Assembly (NCBI RefSeq): GCF_003286085.1
Contig: NW_020825525.1
Span: 1-64,000 of the forward strand
Length of the DNA stretch: 64,000 nt
Source: Drosophila persimilis
Taxonomy: Eukaryota > Arthropoda > Insecta > Diptera > Drosophilidae
Direction of reading: 5' to 3'
The translations under genes and the position numbers were made by a program. Position 1 is the first letter of the stretch; each line of letters begins with the position of its first letter. A model generated the notes under the pieces. That model was not told where the DNA came from, made no database searches, and worked only from the letters and a program-made list of their open reading frames with translations. Below are positions 41,192-51,524 of the stretch, one piece after another.

Positions 41192-42420
41192 TGTAAGGAA
41201 GCGATCCTGGGCTGGGGTGCATATCTCAGTCTACTCCAGGGTCGAAATTACAGCCACATTTATAATTTGCCGGGACTCCGTATTTCGGACAGACGATGGG
41301 GGGCGGGGCAGCAGTCCCGTGGACGGGAGCGAACGTATCATGGGACGTGGCAGTTGGTCCCTCCGAGAGCACTCCGGTTATCGCCGAATAGCGCCTTCAC
41401 AACCCCACCGAACTCGGGATCAATGCGGAGGTCTTTACTATGCGATAATACCGACAGGTGTCGCCGAGAGTACCTAGGCTATCGCCGGACGGTACTTACG
41501 GGACCCTGTCGGCCTAAGAATTACTACGAGGATCAGAGATATCGACGAGCATCACCGAGAGTGCTTAGGCAATCGCCGGATAGCACTTACGGGACACTGT
41601 CGAACTAAGAATTACTACGGGGGTCGGGGATATCGACAGGCATCGCCGAGAATGCCTAGGCAATGGCCGGATAGCACTTACGGGACACTATCGGGCTAAA
41701 CATTACTGCGAAAGTCTTTATCATACAGGGCAGGTATCGCCGAGAGGGTTTAGGCAATCGCCGGACAGCCCCTTCGGGACCCACGGAACTACGGGGATCA
41801 GGCGAGACACCAACAGGAGTCACCGGGGGCGCTTAGACGATCGTCGGATAGCGGCCTCGGGACCCTGCGGGGTCACAAACTACGGGATGGGATCATGCGG
41901 AGGGAACGCCGACAGGTATTACCGGGAACGCCTAGGCAATCGCCGGACAGCGGCCTGAGGATCCTGTCGGGCTACGAAATACTGGATGGAATCACACAGA
42001 CTCGGGCAAGAGGCGGGAGGTACGCCACTCGAATTTCGTCCGACTCCTCCGAATGCTTCCTAACGAATCCCCTCTTTTAATCCACGTTCTCCTTCTCCAG
42101 CCTCAGAGCTCTCGTTCTGCTGGCTCTGCCGATCCAGCGTCAGCGTGGGCGGCTAGCGTCGTCGTTCTCGCCGCGGCAGAGGGCTGGCGCCGGTGACTTT
42201 CGTCTCTCTGTCTCGCTGCTGGCGCGTCGTTACTTCGCTTTAGTTTTCCGCATCTCTCTTCTGCCGTTGCTGCCGTGGGCTTACTGTGGCTTACTGTTCG
42301 GCTCTTGGTGTATTTCTCTCTCTCCTTGGCTTCCGATGCGTTGTTGTTGTCGGGTTTTGTTTTCTCGGTGTATTCACGCCGTTGCTGCGTCGATGCCGTT
42401 GGTTTTCGGTCCTCAGTTGG
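41192..42420 (-). repeat. 5' LTR of gypsy-A (outer end missing)
   Basis: At least 1229 bp from TGTAAGGAAGCGATCCTGGG. Between about 41455 and 41990 it contains four or five diverged units of 110-120 bp, each with TCGCCGAGAG, CCTAGGCAATCGCCGGA and TACGGGAC(A/C)CTGTCGG. The right end is lost at the junction with BEL-B LTR sequence (42421). Confidence 0.8.
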
Positions 42421-42929
42421 ACCAGTTGGACTGCGGAGTGGGTATCCTACGGTGCGCAAGGGAGGGTCTGAAGACACGGCGACAGCCTCTGATGATTGCG
42501 ATGGAAGTGAGTGACAGGCAGTTATGGTACTGTTTCTGATACTGATTTTATTGACAAAAATGATTCTTATTTATAGGTAATGAAAGGTACAAAAGTGCTG
42601 AGTCTGTAAAATATATGTTTTGTGTATTATGGATAATTTTAGTGTCTGGTGGGCAATTGCGACATTTTGATGGTCAGCAACTGCCTCCGCTGTCTTCGCA
42701 CTCTGCGGAAAGAGTGCATTGTCAGCAGAACTCACTGCAGTGGCTAGTGCATTGTCAGCAGAACTCACTGCAGTGGCTAGTGTGTTGTCAGCAGAACTCA
42801 CTGCAGTGGCTAGTGTGTTGTCGTGAGGTATTATATTGCATGTTAAATGGAACACTGTGTCGTGGTGTCACTGTGTTATGCCGACGGGTCTTATAAGCTA
42901 TTACTTAAGCATACTTCTGCAACTGAACA
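42421..42929 (-). repeat. 3' LTR of BEL-B copy 2 (partial)
   Basis: 509 bp from ACCAGTTGGACTGCGG to AACTGAACA. It corresponds to bases 86-594 of the full LTR and includes the 33-bp minisatellite. The outer part is replaced by the end of gypsy-A. Confidence 0.9.
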
Positions 42930-45900
42930 ATATATGCCACAATGCGTTGCAACTTGTGAAACGAGTTGCTATGTTTGCAAGTATATAATTCATCCCCAAG
43001 TGCACTAGGTGTGATTGGCAAGCTCACATGTTTGGCCTTTCTCTCAAGATTGCTAGGTTCTATGTTGGGTGCCTTCGTCCAGTTGTCTCGAGATCCGTGC
43101 AAGAATAGTGGTCCATATAACCACAGATTGTGATCTGCCAGCCTGCTTGCTGCGATTCCTCTCGACAGGACATCGGCTGCGTTGTTGGCCGATGACACGT
43201 GACGCCATTGTGACTGGTTTGTTAATGCCTGGATTTTGGCGATTCGATTCGCCACAAAGGTATGGTATGTTGATGACGATGCGTTTATCCAGGATAACAC
43301 AACTGTGGAATCACTCCAAAGCCATCCTGAAACCGTGTTAATGTCCATGTGCAGATCCTGTCGGACTCGGTTTGTGAGCTCGGCACCGAGGACTGCAGCA
43401 CAAAGTTCTAACCGTGGTAGCGATTGTTTGGCTGTCGGCGCCACACGTGATTTCGAACAGAGCAGTCTTACTGACACTTGGTTGTTTTTGTATGTAGCGC
43501 GTACATATACTGCTGCGCCATATGCTCGTTCTGATGCATCTACAAACGTATGGAGTTCTTGTGTAACTGGAATTTTTCCATCGTAGATATGCCGGGGAAT
43601 TTGCATTTTGTTCAAAGTTTGTAAGTCGTCCCGGTATTCTTTCCATTCGGTTTGGTGTTGCAATGGTAATTCGTCATCCCAATCCAGTTTGAGCTCCCAA
43701 AGTTGTTGCATGAAGATTTTTGCCTTGACTACCACTGGTGCAAAGAGTCCTAGTGGGTCAAAGATTTGGGCCAGTTCGGAGCGTACCACCCGTTTGGTGA
43801 TGCGTGTAGCCTGGCTTTTCTGTGTTCGTCCACACAATGTATCCTTCTTCGGCATCCAGATGAGACCCAGAGTTTTCACGTTGTAGTGCTCTAGTGTCTC
43901 TCCTAGTTTTACATCGGTTACAATATCCTCTTTGGGGATTCCTTGGAGAAGTTGCTCATTGTTGGAGCACCACTTGCGCAATTTGAATCCGGACGGTAGT
44001 AATATCTTATTTAGTTCTTGTCGAACATGAATTGCCTCAGGAATCGTGTTTGCTCCAGTTAGACAGTCGTCAACATAGAAATCGGTTTTTAATGTTGTTG
44101 ATCCGACTGGTAGTCTGTCTTCGTATTGTATTGCCAAATGATCCAGACATTTCGTTGCTAGGAACGGAGCAGCTGTTGTCCCATATGTTACTGTTTTCAG
44201 GCGGTAGTACCTGATCTCTTCGGATGGATTGTTTCTCCAGACTATCATCTGATGGAATTGATCCTCCGGGTTCATCCACACTTGCCGGTACATCTTTTCT
44301 ATGTCCGCTGTGAACACGTACTTATGAATCCGAAATCGTAGCAGAATGGACATAAGTTCGCTCTGAACGGTGGGTCCCGCCTGCAGAATGTCGTTCAAAG
44401 ATTTCCCGCTTGTGGATTTGCATGAGGCATCGAATACTACCCGAAGCTTTGTGGTGGTGCTCTCAGGTTTGAGTACACAATGATGTGGAATGAAGTAGTG
44501 CCTTTTGGGAACCTTTGATGCTGGGACAATCTTCATATGTCCTAGTCGTTCATACTCTTCCATGAAGTCCACATAACTCTTCCAAGTTTCTGTTGAGCTT
44601 CGCCGCTCCAATGCTAGGAATCTTTTTGTTGCGGTTTCCAACGACTCCTTCAGGGCTGAAGGGTGTTCGGAAAATGGGAGCTTTACAATAAAGCGGCCGT
44701 CTGAAGCTGTCTGAAGATTTTCTATAAAATGAGCTTCGCATCGTGCCTCCACTGGAGTGCGTGGTTTGTCTTCCGTCTCTAGATTGTCCAGAGTCCAGAA
44801 TCTTTCCATGAGCTCGTTTACTCCCGTTGCACAAATGGGTGAGGACTTGTGGGCAGATTTGACTTTTCCTGCCACAATCCATCCCAGTTTCGTGTTTTGT
44901 AGCAGCGGGCCTCCTGTCCTTAGCTGCTGTTGATCTGGTAGCAGCAGCGAGTAATAATGCTCGGCTCCGATTAGCATGTCGATTTTGCCTGGCGTATGGA
45001 AGTTTGGATCTGCCAGTGAGATCCTGCTTGGTATGTTTAAGCTCTCTGGATCGAGTGCCTGAGCTGGTTGGTCAGCTATTATCTGTGGTAATACGAACGC
45101 TTCAATTCTTTGCGTAAAACCATTGTGAAGGGATTTCATGAGCACATTTACTCGTGCTCTGCTGGTCTTTGATTGACCTCCAATTCCTTCGATCCGCAAT
45201 GTTGTGTCTTTTAGTTTGAGTGACAACATTGATGCCATTCGTTCAGAGATCAAGTTTATCTGTGATCCTGAATCTAGCAGTGCTCTGAAACTAGCAACCT
45301 GCCCGTTGTTGGCTTCTACTGCCACCTTTGCTGTGGCCAGAAGATTGTAACTATTGTTACTTGCTGCACCAACCGTCGGAGCTGCGCCTGATGCTGTTTC
45401 CAAATGTAGCATCGTGTTGTGCTTCTTGTCACACTTGAAGCAGTTTCGACCGGGGCATGCGTTTGTTTTGTGATTTGTTCTAAAACAATTGACGCACATT
45501 TTTTGCTTTTGTACCCAGTTTAGTCGTTCTGATGGAGATTTGGAGCGAAATTCTTCGCATCCGTAGAGCCAATGGCTTGCTTTCTTGCAGAATGTGCATA
45601 AGGGTGCTCGCGCTCTCCCTGTGTTTGCTGATGCACATGTCGTGCCTTTTGGCTCTCTCCTTGATGCTGGTGGCTTCTTACTGGTTCCTAGAACCCGAAT
45701 TCTTTGCTCCAAGAACTGAAGCATCGTATCCAGCGCCTGAATGTCCTTTGAGCTTCCCAATGATTGCTCATACAAGGCCTTATTTGTTACATCCAGTTTG
45801 TTCCTGATAATGGCAATTAATATCGGATCCCATGTAGATATATTGATGCCCAATCCCTTTAGTGAAGCAAGGGATTCTATGGTTGTTATATACAACTCTT

Positions 45901-46615
45901 TTAATGACTTGGGATCGTCATTAATTGTCTGGTGATTGAGGAAGCGGTTCAGTACCGTGTTTGAAACATCCCTGGGATTGTTGTATGCGTCAACTAGTAT
46001 TTCCCAAGCGGCTTCATAATTTTCTTCCTTTAGATCGATATGTCGAATCCGTCTTTCTGCCTCGCCGGTGACGGTGGTTTTAAGATACCACATCTTTTTC
46101 ACCGTAGGCATGTTGGTTTCATGCACCATGCATGAGAACAGATCGAAGAACTGGGTCCATTTTAATAGATCCCCATCAAACTTTGGGATGCTGATCCGTG
46201 GCAGCTGCACGTTATCCGTGTTTGGTGTGGCTGACTTTGCCAATGCTCTTTGGACCTTACTTTCCAGTGTTAGATAGGCTTCCATGTCGTATCCTCCTTC
46301 CACTGGGTCCTCGTATTCCTCATGAATTGTGAAATGGACTTCCTGCGCTTGAGTCCATAGTGATTTTATCAAATCACTTGATGTGCGTCCTTCCGCCTCT
46401 GAAAGTTGTTTCAGATTGCGCTTAACGGACTCTACTATAGCCTTTTGTCGGCGACATAGTGAAAGAAGTTTGCTGTAATCCTTCGAGGACTGCTGGATCA
46501 GACCGCTTTCTTTGGGAGCTACCGGAGGATTCTCATGCCTTTCTTTAAAGACGATTTGACGTTCCTCACGAGCACTAGACGTCTGTGATAGCTTATCCAT
46601 GCCTTCGGTAAACAT
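42905..46615 (-). CDS. BEL-B Gag-Pol lacking integrase
   Basis: 1236 codons uninterrupted, from MFTEGMDKLSQTSS; the MDKLSQ ATG five codons on is the alternative start. Order: Gag (RISIPKFDGDLLKWTQFFD near 145), zinc motifs CTFCKKASHWLYGC, CVNCFRTNHKTNAC and CFKCDKKHNTMLH (about 345-415), protease ALLDSGSQINLIS (about 445), linker LLIGAEHYYSLL-type region near 550, RT with LRVVFDASCKST and catalytic TDFYVDDCLTGA (about 850), RNase H HTFVDASERAYGAAVYV (about 1030) and RHVSSANNAADVLSRG. It ends at VAYI fused to seven LTR-encoded residues and TAA. RT and RNase H motifs look complete, so it could still supply enzyme if expressed. Confidence 0.87.
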   Translation of the reverse strand: MFTEGMDKLSQTSSAREERQIVFKERHENPPVAPKESGLIQQSSKDYSKLLSLCRRQKAIVESVKRNLKQLSEAEGRTSSDLIKSLWTQAQEVHFTIHEEYEDPVEGGYDMEAYLTLESKVQRALAKSATPNTDNVQLPRISIPKFDGDLLKWTQFFDLFSCMVHETNMPTVKKMWYLKTTVTGEAERRIRHIDLKEENYEAAWEILVDAYNNPRDVSNTVLNRFLNHQTINDDPKSLKELYITTIESLASLKGLGINISTWDPILIAIIRNKLDVTNKALYEQSLGSSKDIQALDTMLQFLEQRIRVLGTSKKPPASRREPKGTTCASANTGRARAPLCTFCKKASHWLYGCEEFRSKSPSERLNWVQKQKMCVNCFRTNHKTNACPGRNCFKCDKKHNTMLHLETASGAAPTVGAASNNSYNLLATAKVAVEANNGQVASFRALLDSGSQINLISERMASMLSLKLKDTTLRIEGIGGQSKTSRARVNVLMKSLHNGFTQRIEAFVLPQIIADQPAQALDPESLNIPSRISLADPNFHTPGKIDMLIGAEHYYSLLLPDQQQLRTGGPLLQNTKLGWIVAGKVKSAHKSSPICATGVNELMERFWTLDNLETEDKPRTPVEARCEAHFIENLQTASDGRFIVKLPFSEHPSALKESLETATKRFLALERRSSTETWKSYVDFMEEYERLGHMKIVPASKVPKRHYFIPHHCVLKPESTTTKLRVVFDASCKSTSGKSLNDILQAGPTVQSELMSILLRFRIHKYVFTADIEKMYRQVWMNPEDQFHQMIVWRNNPSEEIRYYRLKTVTYGTTAAPFLATKCLDHLAIQYEDRLPVGSTTLKTDFYVDDCLTGANTIPEAIHVRQELNKILLPSGFKLRKWCSNNEQLLQGIPKEDIVTDVKLGETLEHYNVKTLGLIWMPKKDTLCGRTQKSQATRITKRVVRSELAQIFDPLGLFAPVVVKAKIFMQQLWELKLDWDDELPLQHQTEWKEYRDDLQTLNKMQIPRHIYDGKIPVTQELHTFVDASERAYGAAVYVRATYKNNQVSVRLLCSKSRVAPTAKQSLPRLELCAAVLGAELTNRVRQDLHMDINTVSGWLWSDSTVVLSWINASSSTYHTFVANRIAKIQALTNQSQWRHVSSANNAADVLSRGIAASRLADHNLWLYGPLFLHGSRDNWTKAPNIEPSNLERKAKHVSLPITPSALGDELYTCKHSNSFHKLQRIVAYIVQLQKYA

Positions 46616-46621
46616 CGCAAT

Positions 46622-46891
46622 TTATTGCTTACATGTTGTACGTAAGTCTTCCCGGAATTTTACGTATTCATCCGTTTTGTCTGTATCGCGAAGTTTGGAG
46701 TCGTTTTTGTTGAAGCGATTCCACGCATTTTCTAGTGCTGATATTTTGGCTTGAAAATAAGAGGCCGTTTGCTTTCGTTCTTGGGAATCTTTTTTATAGT
46801 TCCGAATGCACCTCGATATTTCCTCACCAATTTCTTGCTGCACATCCATTGCCATTGTAGCGGCAGCTTCTGCCTCCATATGTTTATCCAT
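46622..46891 (-). CDS. BEL-B copy 2 short leader frame (89 aa)
   Basis: MDKHMEAEAAATMAMDVQQE to TTCKQ, then TAA, then AIAM and the Gag frame, all in one reading frame. The TAA (46622-46624) is the only interruption between this ATG and the end of RNase H. It may be an inherited nonsense change or a read-through stop. The peptide is helical and charged, with no known domain. Confidence 0.5.
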   Translation of the reverse strand: MDKHMEAEAAATMAMDVQQEIGEEISRCIRNYKKDSQERKQTASYFQAKISALENAWNRFNKNDSKLRDTDKTDEYVKFREDLRTTCKQ

Positions 46892-47291
46892 TCTATCTGT
46901 TTGTACTTATTCCTTTCGACCCGTTGGGAGTGTTTTATTTGCTTTGCAGCTGGATACGCTCCGAATCGCAACCGTTGTCGGTCAGAAAGGTAATAGTACA
47001 GGTGATGTGTTGGATGGAGGGATTTGTGCTGTTTCCAATCTATGGAACGCACGGAACAACAAAAATTGATTACCTTGGTGGTAGTCGAATTCTATAGCTG
47101 TTTTTCTGTGGGCTGATAACCTGAATATGTCAGATTTGCCAGAGTGATACTTATTGGTAGGAGATGCTACCGTAAGTGTATGGCCTGGTGCCAAAATTTT
47201 TATTGAAGATGTCCTGTTGACTGCTTCAATCTGATGTCCAGATCGAATCCTTTCACTGTAGCTTGTCTGACAGTTTGAAAGGATGACCAAG

Positions 47292-47304
47292 GTCGGGGTC
47301 ACCA
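47292..47304 (-). other. primer-binding site of BEL-B, Trp-tRNA-like (copy 2)
   Basis: Same 13 bases and spacing as in copy 1 (TGGTGACCCCGAC on the minus strand, two bases from the LTR). Confidence 0.65.
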
Positions 47305-47306
47305 AA

Positions 47307-47900
47307 TGTTAATGTGTGTGTGTGTGTAGGAAGCTGGGTTGCATACGGTACATAAACCGTCTACAGTTTGGTCGTCGCAACTAGAACTTGAACCAGTTGG
47401 ACTGCGGAGTGGGTATCCTACGGTGCGCAAGGGAGGGTCTGAAGACACGGCGACAGCCTCTGATGATTGCGATGGAAGTGAGTGACAGGCAGTTATGGTA
47501 CTGTTTCTGATACTGATTTTATTGACAAAAATGATTCTTATTTATAGGTAATGAAAGGTACAAAAGTGCTGAGTCTGTAAAATATATGTTTTGTGTATTA
47601 TGGATAATTTTAGTGTCTGGTGGGCAATTGCGACATTTTGATGGTCAGCAACTGCCTCCGCTGTCTTCGCACTCTGCGGAAAGAGTGCATTGTCAGCAGA
47701 ACTCACTGCAGTGGCTAGTGCATTGTCAGCAGAACTCACTGCAGTGGCTAGTGTGTTGTCAGCAGAACTCACTGCAGTGGCTAGTGTGTTGTCGTGAGGT
47801 ATTATATTGCATGTTAAATGGAACACTGTGTCGTGGTGTCACTGTGTTATGCCGACGGGTCTTATAAGCTATTACTTAAGCATACTTCTGCAACTGAACA
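47307..47900 (-). repeat. 5' LTR of BEL-B copy 2
   Basis: 594 bp, TGTTAATGTGTGTG to AACTGAACA, with the 33-bp minisatellite at about 47687-47792. It differs from copy 1 at few bases (for example AACTAGAACTTG against AACTATAACTTG). Confidence 0.92.
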
Positions 47901-48594
47901 AGCCTTTTTGTTTTGTAGAGATTTGATTTCCATCATAACTTCATTGGGGGAAATAGGCCTGAACGGGAGTCTATTTACATCGTATTCCCGCCCAAATTGT
48001 TGCCTGTGAAGCCAGGCAGGTTTAGTTGTTAAGCGTTTGAGCTGCACTATTTCCTTACACTCCATAACTACCCTATTTCTAAATTCGTCGGAGTTTATGA
48101 GTTTTGGTGTGAATCTTTCTTCTAAATGTGACACAAAAGCTTCAGCTTTCTCCTCGCTACTTTTTGTCCACCTATAGCCTTCTCTACTACCACTACTGCT
48201 GGGAATTTTCAATGGCCAGTTTGGTTCTGGCTGCCTCTTTAAAGTGTTTGTTAAGCGCCATAGTTTTTGCATTCTGTAACGATCTTGAGCGTCTACTTTT
48301 TTAAAAAAGTTTTTTGATCTGGTTATTTTTAGCCTTACGAAGGGCCTTTTTTAGCCGATGATTTGCTGCGTTGTATAACCTTCGCGTCTCCAAGGTGGGT
48401 CTGCGCATATACTCCCTTTTATGCTGCCATTTGAGCCTTAATAGTTTCTGTGTTTTCCTATCTAGTCGCAGTTGCCCTGTGCGTGGGTGAGAACGCAGAT
48501 TTATTAGCGAAGTTGCAGCCGCCGCTGCATTGTAGATGTTTTGATTTAGAATGTCGATCGCATCCTCAATGTCTTCTCCTGAGTTTATTTCCAT
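47901..48594 (-). pseudogene. TRL copy 5 ORF2 linker
   Basis: Same region as 28280-28972, read in two frames (48301-48594 and 47862-48272) because an A-run near 48300 has gained or lost a base relative to copy 3 (NQINNLFKKVDAQ there, NQIKKLF here). It ends NEVMMEIKSLQNKKA at the BEL-B LTR. Confidence 0.82.
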
Positions 48595-48629
48595 GTTGAG
48601 ATTGATACGCTGCGATAGGAAATCGTTGT

Positions 48630-49506
48630 CAAAACGAATTTTTTGACATTTGCTTTGCTTGGTAGTAGTCGGCGATTTGTTACCGGGACTGTCGTTGAGC
48701 CACTGATGCCCAGGTGAATGAAGATAGGAAGATGGTCAGATTGCAGATCAGCTGCTTAATATGTGTGAATTCTGTCATAGTTTATGCCAGCATATACTGC
48801 CAAATCAATAGCGGAGGGCCTTTTTCTTTGATCAAATGGGTAGTGTGTGGCTCCCCCAGTGGCCAACACATTTAAGCAGGTGTTTGCATGGATCGTGTTC
48901 ATTAAAACTCTGCCTCTTTTACAGGATCGCACATTGCCCCACCATGGGTGCTTAGCGTTCCAGTCCCCGCAAACTATAAATTTGGAACCATAACAGAGGC
49001 GGGCAATATATTGGCGCTAGAGCAATGACTTCATTATTGTTAGTGGTTAATGCGATGGGAGCACACTGCAAGAAATTTTCTGTAATTGGTTCAAGTGCAA
49101 TGTGCTTGAGACCAATTTTGACATAAATGGCTACTCCACCTTTCCTTTTGGAGGAAGGGTGTGAGGCAGTATACAGTATGTAGTCATTTATGGTTAAATT
49201 GTCTGTTATTGTGGTAGTAGGGTCATTTGAGGTTATGCGGGTTTCAATAACCATCATTATGTCCACGTTATTACGCTGCATAAATAGTTCTAACTCCAAA
49301 ATTTAGGTTTTTAGACCACAGGCGTTCCAATAAACGATTTTGAGAGAGCTGTTGTAGTGGTCACCTGTAGTAGCAGTAGTGGTATGGGCTAAATTATTTG
49401 TATTTACATTTGTGGTGGTAGTAGCTAGAGGATTGGCTGTATTGTTGGCCGTAGTAGTGTTTGTAGTATACGGTATTTCGGCGTAATTATTCATTTGCAA
49501 TGTCAT
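48630..49506 (-). pseudogene. TRL copy 5 ORF2 start and endonuclease
   Basis: The ORF2 beginning is readable here because no Helitron interrupts it: MTLQMNNYAEIPYTTNTTTA, an Asn/Thr-rich tail, then SLKIVYWNACGLKT (start of the endonuclease fold), a TAG, and ELELFMQRNNVDIMMVIETR. The C-terminal half with SDHLPIF lies near 48725 in another frame. The TAG after GLKT is shared with copy 3. Confidence 0.8.
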
Positions 49507-49639
49507 TAGCGGTGGAAATAGTTTGTCCTTTATTTGAGATAATAAAAGTATGCAATAGATCTATAAGGGCATCCATTTATTTGCACATTTCACTTACAAG
49601 GAGAAGATTTCGGTGCACCACCTGCTTTAGCTGGTCATT

Positions 49640-51035
49640 CACATATGGGGCCCCAGGCTGCTGGTATCGCTATGGTTGGGGGGCGTGCTTCTGTGTCTCT
49701 CGCTGCTGTTGTTGATGCTCACGAGAGGAGGGGTGTGGCCTGCTGATGCTGTTGCCCTGAAGGTCATCGGATGGTTGATTTTTGTTGCTAAAAGGCTGGA
49801 GGTTTGGCGTCTTATTAGTGTACCGGCTGATGGTGGGCTGTTGGGAGTTGTTTTGTTGTTGCTGCAGGTTAGCCGGCGCAGGCTTTTGTGTCTTTCGCTG
49901 CTGCTGGTGATGACCGCGAGGGGCCCTGTTGATGTTGCTTTCCTGCTGGCCAACAGACAGTTTATTGTTGTTGACGTTCTGCCTGTTAGTCGGCTGGGAG
50001 CTGTTGTTGTTGTGCTGCTGCTGCTGCGGGGTTTGGTGTGGTTTAGGTAGGTGGTGTTTTTGTTTCCGCTGTAAGCTGCATTCTGCCGAGTGGAGTTGTT
50101 GTTCTTCTGGTGCTACCAGTTTGTCCGCTTCTGTTTTCCAATAGCAATGTGCGCCCGGTTGAGTGTTGCCTTTGCTTGCTTAAACGCCTTGCAGCCCCTA
50201 AAGTTGGCAACATGTCCTTCCCCACAATTGGCACATTTAGGATTTGGGATCTTAGCCTCGGCGCACGCTGTGGATGGTTGTGCCCCGGCACATTTTTAGC
50301 AAACAAAAGCTCGGCGACAGTAATTATTACTGTGGCCAAAGCATTGGCAGCGGTGGCATTGAACAATGCGTCTCATTTGTCGTTCAACTGATAGGATTCT
50401 GTCATTGCCATTGTCTAAAGTTGGTTCCAATTCAACTTCAAACATGTTTAGCGGCTTGCGACTGCGTCTATGTTTAATTACATTTACATAACGCACTAAA
50501 AGACCCATCTCACCAATTAATTTGCGTATCCAATCGCAAGGAGTAGAGTGATGCAGATTTCTTAAGATGATACGGTAGCCACGTTCCTTGCGCAGCTGGT
50601 GTGTATGCATATTTATATTGTCTGCATCCAGTTTGGCCATGACTCTGTTGTAGGTTTCCATATCACCGCAGTCCAGTTTGATTTTGTTACCCCTTACACT
50701 GGTAGTGGTCAATTTATTTTGTTCTCCTGGTGCGTTATTAAGGGATTCTATTAAAGGCTGGATGTTAGAAACGTCATGCAGATAGATGGCTGGTATTTTA
50801 AAATCTGTGATGGGCCGTTGAGGTTCCTTCTGGTCTGCTGCCTTGTATTGTTGCTGCTGGTGCGGCAACTGACCCTGATCCTGCAGTTGGCTCTGCTGAG
50901 TTTCCTGCTGTTGCTGTTGTTGCTGCTGACTCGAGCCTGAGTCACCTGGTATCTGCAACGTCATCCCGAGTGTATGGATCCATTTCCATAGCTTCGCTGG
51001 GATGTCTGCTTTTTCCTGCATCGGCTGCTGCTGCC
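49640..51035 (-). pseudogene. TRL copy 5 ORF1 (Gag-like)
   Basis: Frame 50296-51090 covers the poly-Gln run, ITDFKIPAIYLHDVSN, GYRIILRNLHHSTPCDWIRK and CHRCQCFGHSNNYC, then TAA after AFVC. Past the TAA the same frame continues with KCAGAQPSTACAEAK and the complete knuckle CANCGEGHVANFRGC, so copy 5 keeps a knuckle that copy 3 lost. The Gln/Asn-rich C-terminus runs to about 49640. The first residues of the open frame (before 51035) come from copy 6 3' sequence. Confidence 0.82.
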
Positions 51036-51282
51036 TTTTCGGGTTGTGTGTCGACGGCGCGAGCACAATAGGATTGATCGGCCACAACAAGTGACCCTCA
51101 GCTAAGTTTATTTGTTTTCACAATTATTTTTAAAAGCTGTTCCTTTAACAGCGGATCCACTACTTTACATGGTTGGGAAACTCTACATAATGTTACAGAG
51201 AAATGGATAAGGCACTTTTCATTACAAGAAATCAACATTTTCTGGCAACGACGTGCGCTTGTTTACATTTGGAAATTGCATT

Positions 51283-51355
51283 GTAAGTAATAAAATTATA
51301 AATTTAACAAATATAAGCTGTATTAATTATAATTTCTTTGCCCATTTAATTACAG
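51283..51355 (+). other. antisense intron-like segment, intact signals (copy 6)
   Basis: 73 bp on the plus strand, GTAAGTAATAAAATT to TTAATTACAG, same position and length as in copy 4. It lies in the non-coding 3' region. Related 56-bp segments in the coding repeats are at 51999-52054 and 52310-52365. Confidence 0.5.
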
Positions 51356-51524
51356 CGGACGTATATATAGGTATGAACCTCTATCATCAGCTCACTGGAT
51401 GGAATTGAGTCCGTAGAAGTTGGCTTGAGCAGGTGTCAAAATAAAGGACCCGGTGACTTCATTAGGCTGCTGCAGTCTCAGGTGAAGTATAAAGCCGCAC
51501 CGTAAGTGAGTAAGTATTCGATTG

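Larger units (their letters stand above)
36453..42420 (-). mobile_element. gypsy-type LTR retrotransposon gypsy-A (decayed)
   Basis: Minus-strand Ty3/gypsy element: partial 5' LTR on the right, Lys-type primer site, long repeat-rich leader, Gag, protease, RT start, integrase core, and only 22 bp of the 3' LTR. It is related to gypsy-B through Gag, RT, integrase and the primer site. A long LTR of at least 1.2 kb together with a Lys-type primer recalls Osvaldo-like elements; I hold that family name only loosely. It interrupts TRL copy 4 on the left. On the right it is cut by the partial LTR of BEL-B copy 2. Confidence 0.85.
42421..47900 (-). mobile_element. BEL/Pao element BEL-B, copy 2 (integrase deleted)
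   Basis: Right LTR complete (594 bp), primer site, leader frame, and an open Gag-protease-RT-RNase H frame. Pol is then joined directly to the 3' LTR, so integrase and the 3' untranslated region are absent. The left LTR lacks its outer 85 bp. The right edge is inserted in TRL ORF2 at the same base as copy 1. It depends on another element for integration. Confidence 0.9.
47901..51035 (-). mobile_element. TRL non-LTR retrotransposon, copy 5 (duplicate of copy 3, 5'-truncated)
   Basis: Duplicate of 28280-32513 without Helitron C. It contains ORF2 linker, endonuclease and ORF1 down to MQEKADIPAKLWKWIHTLG, where the 5' end is cut at 51035. The next base starts the 3' end of copy 6 (TTTTCGGGTTGTG). 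Same orientation as the rest of the array. Confidence 0.88.
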
